A stretch of DNA of 64,000 bases. Source: Lingula anatina (taxonomy: Eukaryota; Brachiopoda; Lingulata; Lingulida; Lingulidae). The number at the start of each line of letters is the position of its first letter. The first letter of the stretch is position 1. Where the stretch lies: assembly GCF_001039355.2 (NCBI RefSeq), contig NW_019775835.1:702808-766807 (forward strand). The letters are read 5' to 3'. Below the pieces are notes generated by a model, which saw only the letters and a program-made list of their open reading frames with translations, was not told the origin of the DNA and did not search any database. The position numbers and the translations under genes were made by a program. Below are positions 9,701 to 37,600 of this stretch, in pieces.

Positions 9701-12700
9701 CTACTATCCGTTGTTTCCATTTCCATCGGGCCAGAGAAGCTGGTTGACTTCAAGTCTGTCTGTAATCTTTTTAGATCTAGCATATGATAAAAATAAAGGA
9801 AATACTTGAGATTAAAAAGAATTCAACTCAAAAACAGAAAGATGAATGGATGCCCAATCTTAGTGAAAATAAAAGAGACAGAGGAATGACGCTACACAAT
9901 CCTTATTTTCATCATAGTTAGAATGTATGCTCAAACACCTGAAAACTTTAGAACATCATAACACTTCTTTCACATCTCAAAATGTACCTTAAATAAAATT
10001 GCATAATAAAAATGTTAACCTGTTTCATTTGCCATTTCAAGACTCTGATAATAATTTTCATGGTAACGACCAAGCATGAGAGGTTCCCCATCAGCATTTC
10101 CGTTAAAAATAGTTTGTAAGACACCATTTTTTGCCCCTGGAGAACTGGATACTATAAGCAACTTCCGCCCCAAGGCCTTAGCAGTTGCATCAATCGTTAG
10201 GTCATCAGCCCAAGCTCCATCCTGAGCCATTTTGCTGACGTATGCTGGCCAGTCAGAACCATTAATATGTAGTGTGTACTCTTGTTGGTAGTGCTGAAAA
10301 GGACAATCAAGATGAGTTAAGTTTCATGTGCCATCACAAAAAATAAATTAGTAAATAAAATGAATTTAAAAAGAAAAAAAAATGGCCATAAATAGAAAAG
10401 TTTCTGTATGTACAGTAGCATAGATAAATTATTGCTCCAAGGACATTTACAGAGTTTTTATGCACTGATCTTAGATCTCAATATATTATATATGTATAAA
10501 TGATTTTAGCATGAGAAATATTTGACTATCATCTTCATAATCAATCTGAAACACACTAAATACAGTAATGTACGTGTCCAACACACTCTAATTAAAAAAA
10601 TTTCAAAAACATCCTTCTCTGCGGTATCAGACCAACATTTGTATTTCAATTATATTGCCTCCTGGCTTACAACTTTGGCTAATACATATTACAACTCTTA
10701 GGAAAACTGCATTTTTAAACTTAAACTTATAATTGCAGATTGTCCTTATGGGCTTTAATTTGTTATACTTTTGCTTGGACTCAGAATATCTGGTACAGGT
10801 GTGGCAAGATATGCACTTTTTAAGTCCATTTAGGATGTGTGAAGTCATATTTTTTTAACTGAAATAAATTTTCTGGTTTTCTTAATTATGAACGATTACC
10901 TGTAGATAACTGACAACTAGTTTTCTGATTTCTCTATGCGTAATTCCTTGCTGAAGTCCTAGTCGAACATACTGATCTGCTACAGCATGAAAGAAACAGT
11001 TTCCATCCATAGGTGTTTCTCCATGGAAAGACATGCCATGGGCTTTTATACTTAACAGCAGCTTTTCTCTCAAATCTTTTATTCTTGGGCCTTCTGCCAA
11101 AATCTGGAATGTTTGTCCAATGCGCTCTGTTTCCATTTCCTCTCTTAAATCCCGCTGTGGCAACTTCACAGCAGGAGATCCAACCAGCCCAACTGGCTTT
11201 CTCTTAACTGCACCTGGGGGAGATGCCATCTGCATGGGATTTATGGCCTGCTCTCGCTGGTAGATGGTTTCACGACCAGAATCTCCAGACCCATAATGAT
11301 GATGGACACTTATTGTACTGGCATTATAGAAATGCCCTGCCTTTGTATCAGGAGCAGTCATTGGGTGTGTATAAGGTGTTTCCTTTTTAACACCTGGAAT
11401 GCTCACTGGAATCTGTGGAGCAGAGTTCTTTGATGTCTCTATAAATATAAAACTCCAATCACCTTACAAATAACACTTAAAGTATGTCAAGATATTTCAA
11501 TCCCTCAAATGCTATGTTCATGACCTATATGTTTGCAACTGAGAGCCATCTAAGAATAATGATATCAGCTGACAGGATACAAATGTACACCTTCTGAGTC
11601 AAAAATACAAAATACAAGTTTTAAAATTGGAATAAATGCAATGTTAATAAATATACAGTACATACCAAGTAAGTCAGCCAAATGGTCTTGGCTCGTTTCT
11701 CTCAATGCTGTAATGAACTTGTCCAAAAAATCTGGACCTTTGGTTATGATGAAATCCAGTACTTTCTCAGCTTTGTCATGCCTGGTTTTCTCTGCCTGCA
11801 GGTACAAAAATCATAACTTTAATGTTATACATAAGCATCATGTGCATAATATTTGGTACACTGTACAAGGAATTACAACAAAAGAAATGTCTTAAAAAGA
11901 TATAGTGATCAATGAATACTTCTGAGTATTTGTAAGCTTAGGTCTTTTTAAAATTGTACGTGTAAACTTCATTTGATACAGGGTTTTCTTGCCTTTGTCC
12001 AACAAAAAGTACCATTTGGGAAACCCCCAAGTGGGGTAGGTGGCTGTACAGTACTTTGACAAGAGGATTTACTAAACTGGTTCCGTCTGATATCTCAATA
12101 CAGAGGTTTAGAGTGAATTTTTGCATTAAGTTGATATCATCACTCAGCTGCCCTATGTTAGAGAAGGTAAAAATCTAGTTGAAAGCAAGTAACCCCCCCC
12201 CCCCCNNNNNNNNNNNNNNNNNNNNNNNNNNNNNNNNNNNNNNNNNNNNNNNNNNNNNNNNNNNNNNNNNNNNNNNNNNNNNNNNNNNNNNNNNNNNNNN
12301 NNNNNNNNNNNNNNNNNNNNNNNNNNNNNNNNNNNNNNNNNNNNNNNNNNNNNNNNNNNNNNNNNNNNNNNNNNNNNNNNNNNNNNNNNNNNNNNNNNNN
12401 NNNNNNNNNNNNNNNNNNNNNNNNNNNNNNNNNNNNNNNNNNNNNNNNNNNNNNNNNNNNNNNNNNNNNNNNNNNNNNNNNNNNNNNNNNNNNNNNNNNN
12501 NNNNNNAGTAAAAGACAAATTAAAGAAACAAACTACATGTAGACTGTTCAAGCTTCTAAATACAGGTACAACAATAAATTGATTATACTGTACCCTTATT
12601 ATATCTATTTGATATTCGGTCAGAAGAGACTGTTGCTGCAAAAAAGTCAACAGAAGACCTTCCACATTCAAGTCTGTCACCAATGCCACTCGGTTCTTGG

Positions 12701-12755
12701 TCACACACTCCCTGAGTGCCTTCAGCTGATCTCGCAACACCTTTTCTGATGCCAT
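2711..12755 (-). CDS. Five-domain signalling protein: CARD-OTU-kinase-RING-trypsin-like protease, 1073 aa
   Basis: I recognise each domain but no named orthologue. Sixteen coding exons: 12594-12755, 11666-11795, 10900-11438, 10020-10293, 9471-9776, 9021-9115, 8754-8824, 7862-8023, 5994-6127, 5699-5785, 5364-5497, 4677-4796, 4318-4405, 4005-4124, 3548-3769, 2711-3288. They sum to 3222 nt, every junction keeps phase, and all introns are GT-AG except one GC-AG (exon 12 donor). Residue map: CARD 1-98, Pro/Ser-rich linker 99-200, OTU about 205-365, linker 366-440, kinase about 441-738, RING 759-799, serine protease about 810-1060. No signal peptide or membrane segment is seen, so a cytosolic protein is likely. 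The start ATG has a good context (GCC before, G after). CARD, OTU, RING and IRAK-type kinase modules all occur in NF-kB or cell-death signalling, so an innate-immune role is inferred. No function has been shown. The exon model has not been tested against transcripts. Confidence 0.88.
4030..4345 (-). other. RING-type zinc finger of gene A, IAP-like spacing
   Basis: Exons 13 and 14 encode eight candidate zinc ligands: Cys759, Cys762, Cys774, Cys776, Cys780, Cys783, Cys796 and His799. The pattern is C-x2-C-x11-C-x1-C-x3-C-x2-C-x12-C-x2-H. The spacing of the first six ligands equals that of the C-terminal RING of cIAP/XIAP proteins (C-x2-C-x11-C-x1-H-x3-C-x2-C), with Cys where IAPs have His and a terminal His in place of Cys. 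RING domains recruit ubiquitin-loaded E2 enzymes, so E3 ligase activity is a reasonable prediction. A non-RING zinc ribbon or a B-box-like fold is the alternative. Confidence 0.7.
4675..4676 (-). other. GC-AG splice donor at the kinase/RING boundary of gene A
   Basis: The donor after exon 12 reads ACATG|GCAAGT, the classic strong form of the GC class of donors. The next acceptor (TTATAG before 4405) restores phase 0. If the intron is retained, the frame meets TGA after only six codons, giving a protein of about 743 residues that stops right after the kinase and lacks RING and protease. Confidence 0.7.
6434..6893. repeat. Long inverted repeat (foldback) inside the gene A kinase intron
   Basis: The segment from about 6434 to 6650 is repeated in inverted orientation at about 6690-6893, with a loop of about 40 bp. 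Both arms contain, in mirrored order, a 'gattcaaatcca' block, a TA-repeat block, a 'gtacatgta' block, a 'gggaggtattt' block and a 'cttctcaagcacagcaaac' block. The arms differ by small indels, such as an extra copy of the 'ggcaagattcaaatcca' unit in the left arm. It is probably a foldback MITE or an inverted duplication. It lies between exons 8 and 9 of gene A, so the nascent transcript could form a hairpin of about 200 bp. Confidence 0.85.
7385..7535 (+). mobile_element. 3' tail of a non-LTR retrotransposon
   Basis: The segment translates in pieces as SWRGRLHVRLAQPSVEV followed by a stop, then a short UTR, then a (GAT)n tract near 7523-7537. This is the usual end of a family of animal LINE reverse transcriptase ORFs that finish in a trinucleotide tail. 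It is truncated to about 150 bp, as expected for 5'-truncated insertions. It lies on the antisense strand inside an intron of gene A and should have no coding effect. Confidence 0.5.
10030..11120 (-). other. OTU cysteine protease (deubiquitinase-type) domain of gene A
   Basis: Exons 3 and 4 encode an OTU fold at about residues 205-365. The catalytic cysteine box is MDGNCFFHAVADQ, with Asp242 and Cys245 (TGT at 10998-10996). The middle block around WADDLTIDATAKALG corresponds to the conserved OTU segment before the last strands. The catalytic histidine is His355 in GRYHENYYQSL. All residues expected of an active OTU peptidase are present. OTU enzymes cleave ubiquitin, or sometimes ubiquitin-like, conjugates; linkage preference cannot be read from the sequence. 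Some animal OTU domains derive from transposons or viruses, but here the domain is embedded in a multi-exon gene with phase-consistent introns. Confidence 0.87.
11666..12755 (-). other. CARD domain of gene A (residues 1-98)
   Basis: Exons 1 and 2 encode an all-helical death-fold domain. Its start, LKALRECVTKNRVALVTDL, matches the opening helix pattern of CARDs of the RIPK2, NOD and cIAP type. LLTEYQIDIIR follows, and exon 2 supplies the DKAEKVLDFIITKG and ALRETSQDHLADLL helices. The exon junction falls inside the domain at residue 54/55, and the joined sequence reads as one continuous CARD, which supports the splice. CARDs assemble by homotypic contacts into filaments or bind other CARD proteins, so this end of the protein is the likely recruitment or oligomerisation module. 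Confidence 0.85.
12206..12506. other. Assembly gap (301 N)
   Basis: A run of N occupies intron 1 of gene A, directly after a C13 homopolymer, so the gap is probably a sequencing or scaffolding break at the C tract. CARD exons 1 and 2 on either side join in frame with nothing missing, so a lost coding exon is unlikely. Confidence 0.98.
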
Positions 12756-12774
12756 GGCTCTTTCGTCTTGTGTT

Positions 12775-13400
12775 CCTACAAATACATATCTGTTAGTTCC
12801 ATCATAAGGTCCATGGTGACACGTTCATTGAAATGAAAACTACTGCAGAGACCTCGTGACCCTGCCATTCGCGATCATAGTCTATTATTAAAACGGCACA
12901 GCTAGTACATATTAGAAACTGCACGTCTTTGCAAAGTAAATTTTTATTGAGCTTCCGGGTTATTAATATCAGTATCAACGATTAATTACAGATCGGCCAG
13001 AGAGCTTATATTATAGATATTGACCAGAAGTATATCCTGGCCTTGTGATGTGGCGGTGTGACAGGTATAGTAGTCCGTTAAGAGTCCGTTTCTCAATTTA
13101 CCTGCACTGGTAATACATGTATACCGAGCGGGATACAGAAAAACCAACGTCTCGCCCCAATCAACTCTAACTAACCACACTGGAGGTCAGACTTCCGTTC
13201 CTACGGATCAAAGAAATTTACTTACATGTAATGAACTACTCCCTGGCTGCTTAACCTAGAAGATTAATTGTTTAATACCGCCGAAACAACCCTTAAAGTT
13301 ACTTTCACATTCGCTAAGCCCAAGTTGGTCTGTGCCAACCTCTACAGCGCATGCGCAGTTTGAAAACGAGAAATTGACATTAATAATGTGATGCGCGTCC
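12775..13400 (-). promoter_or_regulatory. Probable promoter and 5' noncoding exon of gene A
   Basis: Twenty bases upstream of the gene A ATG there is a good acceptor (TTTGTAG before 12775), and a matching donor CAT|GTAAGT occurs at 13226, so a 5' noncoding exon ending at 13226 is likely. About 120 bp further upstream, 13346-13357 reads AGCGCATGCGCA, a near-perfect palindromic NRF1 binding site. The stretch is visibly richer in CpG than its surroundings. Together these suggest transcription starts near 13250-13350. No TATA box is evident. Confidence 0.5.
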
Positions 13401-14242
13401 TTAAATTTTTTTAAATACATAGGTCTATGCGTAGATCTAACTAAATTTATTTTCAGAAGAATATTTGTTGAACTTTTGAGTCAATAGTAAACAAAAAAGA
13501 TAGTAAAAAAGAAAAAAAAACAAAATTTTTAAATTATTGTGCAAATCATTTTTTTTCACGGCCGGAGACCATACACTGATGCTCAGACATGCTGGCTGCT
13601 GGTCTGCTTCTCAATCAATAATAATAAGAATCAGTAAAATATAGGCTCTTTTTAAATTTAACATTCCTTTCCGCAATAACAACAATAAAGCCCCCATAAG
13701 TGAGTAGCTCAATCATTTTCACCACAGGTGCAACACTTTTTTTAATTCTTGAAATCTGTGATTCATTCAAGTGATCTGCATTCTATCTAGATGTAAAAAA
13801 ATAATAAATGATATTTTCCTTGGCATTGGACACCTGTCTTGAAAAAAAATTGTACGCTGTCTGAGAAGAGTTTTCAACTAGCTGATAACTGCCAAACTAT
13901 AATAATATCAATATTAATAATAAATAATAATAATGGGAGACCAAAATAATACTTTGAAATTCAAAACAAATACCCGAGAGCAATGATGACCTAGAAGCTA
14001 CAACTTAATTTGGGGGGGGGGGGGGATAAGAGAAGGGCGTTTTCAGTGTGGAGCAGACTACTACATGTAGCACAAGTGTTTTCTTGCATGCACAACATTT
14101 AAACCATTCTCATGCCACCCCCCTCATTTTTTTACTACCCCATCAATGTTATATCTGAATTCATTTTTATTAAAATATATTTTGAAATAAATCTTTGCTA
14201 AACAAAAACTTTGCTTCTTTTCATTTTTGTTAAACACTAAAG

Positions 14243-14244
<2 letters not shown>

Positions 14245-14281
<37 letters not shown>
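14245..14281. repeat. (CA)n microsatellite
   Basis: A pure CA dinucleotide tract of about 18 units in the gap between gene A and PI4KA. Confidence 0.95.
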
Positions 14282-14287
<6 letters not shown>

Positions 14288-14741
14288 TCACCTGAGCAAT
14301 AATACTTGAAATAATATTTTATTACTTGAAATGTCAATAAACAAGAAAAACCTATTTTCTTTGGTTTTATTAACAGTACATAGACTATATGTATAAAGAT
14401 AGTCACTATTTTTATATTGTCAACAAATGCAAGTAAGAGGGTAAAGTTTTACTATCTTCAAAATCATTGCACTTTCAAATTTCATGAAAATTATATTCAA
14501 ACACTGTTGAAGGGTGAAATTTCATTTTTGGAAAAATCACAACAGCATTTTCTTTAAGAGAAAATGAGAGTTTATGTAATAGCTTGAAAAAAGAGTTAAA
14601 AACCATGTAACTGCTTTTTTACCTCTTTACAAGAGTGAGATTTTGAAAGAAAATGTTTTTATGAAGAAGAAACTGCTCTGCTTGACAATTGTGGATACTT
14701 TATCTAAACAAACAAAATAACTTATTTAATAATTTATGAAG

Positions 14742-14744
<3 letters not shown>

Positions 14745-14820
<76 letters not shown>
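14745..14820. repeat. (TA)n microsatellite
   Basis: A pure AT/TA tract of about 38 units, likely within the PI4KA 3' UTR. Confidence 0.95.
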
Positions 14821-14823
<3 letters not shown>

Positions 14824-15163
14824 TATTTAATACTTTCAAAGTATGTTAAGCCTTCTTGAAAGTCCAATCACACAGATACATTGAGCTATATCATTGTTAA
14901 GCACACATGATGCCAATTAACTTTTTAAAAATTAAGTTACAGTGTTTTGTCTTTTCACTTCACATGTGTGTTAACTTTAATAATCTTCAACATTGAAATA
15001 AGATAACCCGATCTGCCCATATTTAAAACAGTTCAGAATGATTTTTTTTATAAAATCTTCTTGTAAGGTTAAAATTCATTGTTACAGTACCAATGGTATA
15101 CTCAGATAATAACTACGTCTAAAATTGGAAAACATACACATGGAAGGGAAAAATACCATTTTT

Positions 15164-33888
<18,725 letters not shown>

Positions 33889-34127
33889 ACCCAGTCCGTA
33901 TCGGTGATTGGTATTTTTTTATCAAGAACAAGTAAAAAAATTATTATTTCTTTCAAAAGAAGCTATAAGGAAAATTTCAAAATTAACAATATGTAGCTAA
34001 TAGACTGTTATTGATTATTTTATCAATATGTCAACCCCTCTTGCATTTACTGCGGATTCAATAAAAGCCGGCTACTTCCTGTTCAACAGGAGCGTGGAAA
34101 CTTGAAACGAACACAACCCCTTTGAAA
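33889..34127. promoter_or_regulatory. Shared bidirectional promoter region of PI4KA and THOC5
   Basis: The start codons of the divergent genes are only 239 bp apart. The stretch has no TATA box. It contains an ETS-type element, ACTTCCTG, at 34073-34080. Head-to-head housekeeping genes at this distance normally share a core promoter; ETS sites are typical of such promoters. Confidence 0.65.
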
Positions 34128-34574
34128 ATGTCTGCAAGTTCGCCAAAAGAGAAAGAAAAGAAGAAGAAAAGGACAATACGACCAGAAATAAGTGCCCCAA
34201 AGATCCAGGTAGCTAAAAAGCCGAAGAACGAGCTATCGGTAATTAAAACTTTAATTTAGATAAGATATTGTTGTTAATTTCATGTAAGTTAATTGTACCA
34301 GTAAGTTTATAACTTTGTAAGTTGGAACCGAAGTTATATATAACATTTAAAATATTTAACTAAAAGCTATTTAGCATGAACTTGTGAAGCCCAGTTATTA
34401 GTCTCTGTACTGACTTTGTGGCAAAGGATCGGAGTCAAAAGAGCTTTATCTTACCTGTGTGTATGAATGTGACCAAATGTAATTTGAAGTGAAGATAAAA
34501 AAAGTCGCGCCAATTTCTTAAATTGTATCAACAATATTAATTACCTAGTAAAATATTTCACTTTTATATCACCC

Positions 34575-34626
<52 letters not shown>

Positions 34627-37600
34627 TGAATGACTTTCCTGTGTTTACTTGTGACTGGACTTGTGAATTGCGCTGTATTGCTGTGTATTGTACGTTTTAG
34701 TGTGAGATCACTCATGGGTTAACAAACATTAAGTGTTCATGCTGAAACATAAGTATATTCACCAATTGTTACTCTGAAACTTCTTTTATTTTCCATATGA
34801 TTATTGCAGACTGGTCGTCAGTTCTCAGAAGAGGACGAAGTGGAGAAGAGAGATCCACTGGATGACTTAAAGGAACATAAGCAAGCATGCAGTGAGATAA
34901 GGAATTCCATTAAAAGTATATCAGCAATGAAGGACGCTGGTAAACCAGACACGGTGAGACACAAGCACCTGTGATATACACAAAATTGATAAATGTGTGT
35001 TCAAAGAAAAGGTGTTTATTCAATTTCTTAGAACTTATCACTGTTTGTATAATTTTCAGACTGACTTGTATCATTTTTGTGAACTAGATGATAAGCGTAA
35101 ATAAAAGAGTTTGCTTTTCTTTTTAATTCAATTAATGATTATTTTTTCCAGAAAACTTTTTATTTATACATGTAAAAATTTGTGCTTTCAGGGAGAGGTG
35201 GAGGAGCTGCGTACACAGGGCACACTTCAGTTTCTTGTGCTCAAGAAACTCAACCGTTTGGCACACATCCGCTGCAAGAAAGTGAGGGACAGCACCAATG
35301 AGGTATAGTTTATTTTAGCTTGTAATCAACCTATATTCATTCAAAGTATGTTAATTTGTAACTAGTGTTCACTGGGGATAAGATACTTGTCAAAATATGT
35401 CATAGTTGCTTTACTCCAAATATCAATAAAACACAGCTTGCATTTCAGTAAGGAAAGGGTGAATCAGCATTTTTTATAATGAATTTATAAAGTATTTTCA
35501 TGATTTACCAGGCCAAACAGAAGATAGACCAATATCACCTACAGTTACAGAACCTGCTGTATGAAGTCATGCATTTGCAGAAGGAAATTACAAAGTGTCT
35601 GGAGTTTAAGTAAGAGTTTTTCATTATTGATAAGATTTAGCCTAATTTTAAGTTACAGTGATAAAAAATAGATGATAAGTATTTTACAAGCATAAACTTT
35701 TCATTTCATTATTTACTCTCATATATTTGGGTGAGGTTAAATTGGCTACCCACCACTGTGTTAAAATCCACTGAATTTTGGTCTATTTCATTTTCTCAGC
35801 TAAAGCAGTTTTCTTAACATGCAACTTTTTTTTATTCAGGTCCAAAGATGAAGAAATAGACCTTGTCGGCGTGGAAGATTTCTATAAAGAGGCACCCCCA
35901 GAAATATCAAGACCGGTGAGTTTTGAACTTCACATTTTTATTGACCGTTTTTTCCTGTGAAGTCTGCTACTTACATGTGGAATATGGGAATTCACTAGGG
36001 ATTAATTAAGCTGCTGGTTATCAGTATAGTTTTCCCTGATTCACTTGAACTGAATACTAACTAGTCTGTCACATGTTACTCCCAACACATGTTGATACCC
36101 ATCCCATTTCAACACCTGGGTAAAGGGATACACTACCTGTAACATGCTTATAAAGGGTTGACACAAACTGGTAACCATTGGGTTTTTAATTCTCAGCCTC
36201 CTTTGTACATTTGGTCTGCCATACAACAACTGACTTTACAATCTCACCACCTTTGCTCATATATTTAGCTTGATTTCAAGTTGTGGTTAATGGTCTTATG
36301 GTTTACTTAATAGGCTTAAATTCATTTACATTATCTTTTTCTCCTGAAATAAAGTCAGGGGCAGAATTGCTTTATTTCTCCTGAAATAAAGCAATTCTGC
36401 TCCTGACTTTAAGTAAATGAGAGAAGAAGAGGAATTAGACGGCTAATAGAATTACTCTCTCTTGGGTTACTTTGAAAAAGATCTTTGGCATTTGAATTCT
36501 TTACTTTGTTTTAGGAGGTAACCAAGAACGACCCACATCAGCAGACCCTGGCCAGATTGGAGTGGGAGCTAGAACAGAGAAAAAGGTGAAGTAAAAACGT
36601 CTAATAAGATCACAGTTTAGACAGATATAACAGTTAAGTTTTGATGTGCTGTGTCTTTTATTTATGAAAATACTCCGAGGTTTCTTTTAAGATCATGGAA
36701 GTTAGTTGGTACATACATGTAGATGTGATTTGTGATTATCCAAATTGCTGCTTTATTTGTTTCATACATAATGAACATGGTTTATATTGAAGGTTGTCTG
36801 CAAATTTCAAGGAGACTCAAAATAGCAAGAACTTGATATCCCAAGATATCAAAAGCAAGAAGGAATACTTAGAGAGCTTACAGCCTAAACTTGTCTCTAT
36901 AATGCAGGTTTGTAGGATTAAATCAACATTTCACAGATAATTCACAGATTTTATGTTTAATTTATACATGCTTATGCAATTTTATCATGTCATGAAATAT
37001 ATTGTTTTGTAGGAGTTAGTTACAATGAGTATTTCAAACTTAATCTGTATTATTCAAGCGCAGAACTTAACACAGCTTATATCACACCATGTAACACGTT
37101 ATTTTCTCCCAGGCCACCAAACCAGTGCAAGAGTCTCTGAACATGAGATTTGATGAGATCCAAGAGCAGCACCAGACTGCACAACATCTTCCTCAGCCAC
37201 TGTATGTCCTGTACATGCAGTCATCAGCCTATAAGGAAGCATGTGGTAGGTGTGACAGTGTGGGAAATGTAACAAATGTGTCAAGTGTGACATTGTGATA
37301 GGTGAAAAAGTGTCTTCTGTGTCAGTGTTTGGTATGACAGTGTGATGGACATGGCAGTGTGTCAGTCTATAACATGAGCTGAGACAAGTGTTTTAGGTCT
37401 AACATCAGCTAGCATTGTATAAGACCAGACATTTGGGCAGAGAGTATGTTGTGGTAGATGAGAAAAATGAGTTGGATGTGGCTTTGTTAATAACCTTTAA
37501 TTAGCAGTTTTGTAAAACATTTTCAAACTTTTATCAATTTTCAAGGAAAATAGTTTACATTATACACAACCTTTTGCAAGATCAATAATGCTGCCTGATT

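Larger units (their letters stand above)
13401..15163. other. Intergenic spacer and PI4KA 3' untranslated region
   Basis: No coding exon is seen. The PI4KA-proximal half should be its 3' UTR, with minus-strand AATAAA hexamers at 14371-14366 and 14323-14318 as candidate polyadenylation signals. Simple repeats are a G13 run near 14013, a CA tract at 14245-14281 and a TA tract at 14745-14820. Confidence 0.5.

Noticed and set aside
2711-12755. Reading the minus-strand exons as two or three separate genes (CARD-OTU, kinase, RING-protease)
   Set aside because: Exon 13 begins at a good acceptor with no ATG, every junction keeps phase, and no in-frame stop or promoter-like gap separates the parts. 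A single gene is the simplest reading, though transcripts must confirm it.
12153-12755. 200-residue frame through the gap
   Set aside because: Most of it is N; only the first 54 codons are the real CARD exon, which ends at a donor at 12593.
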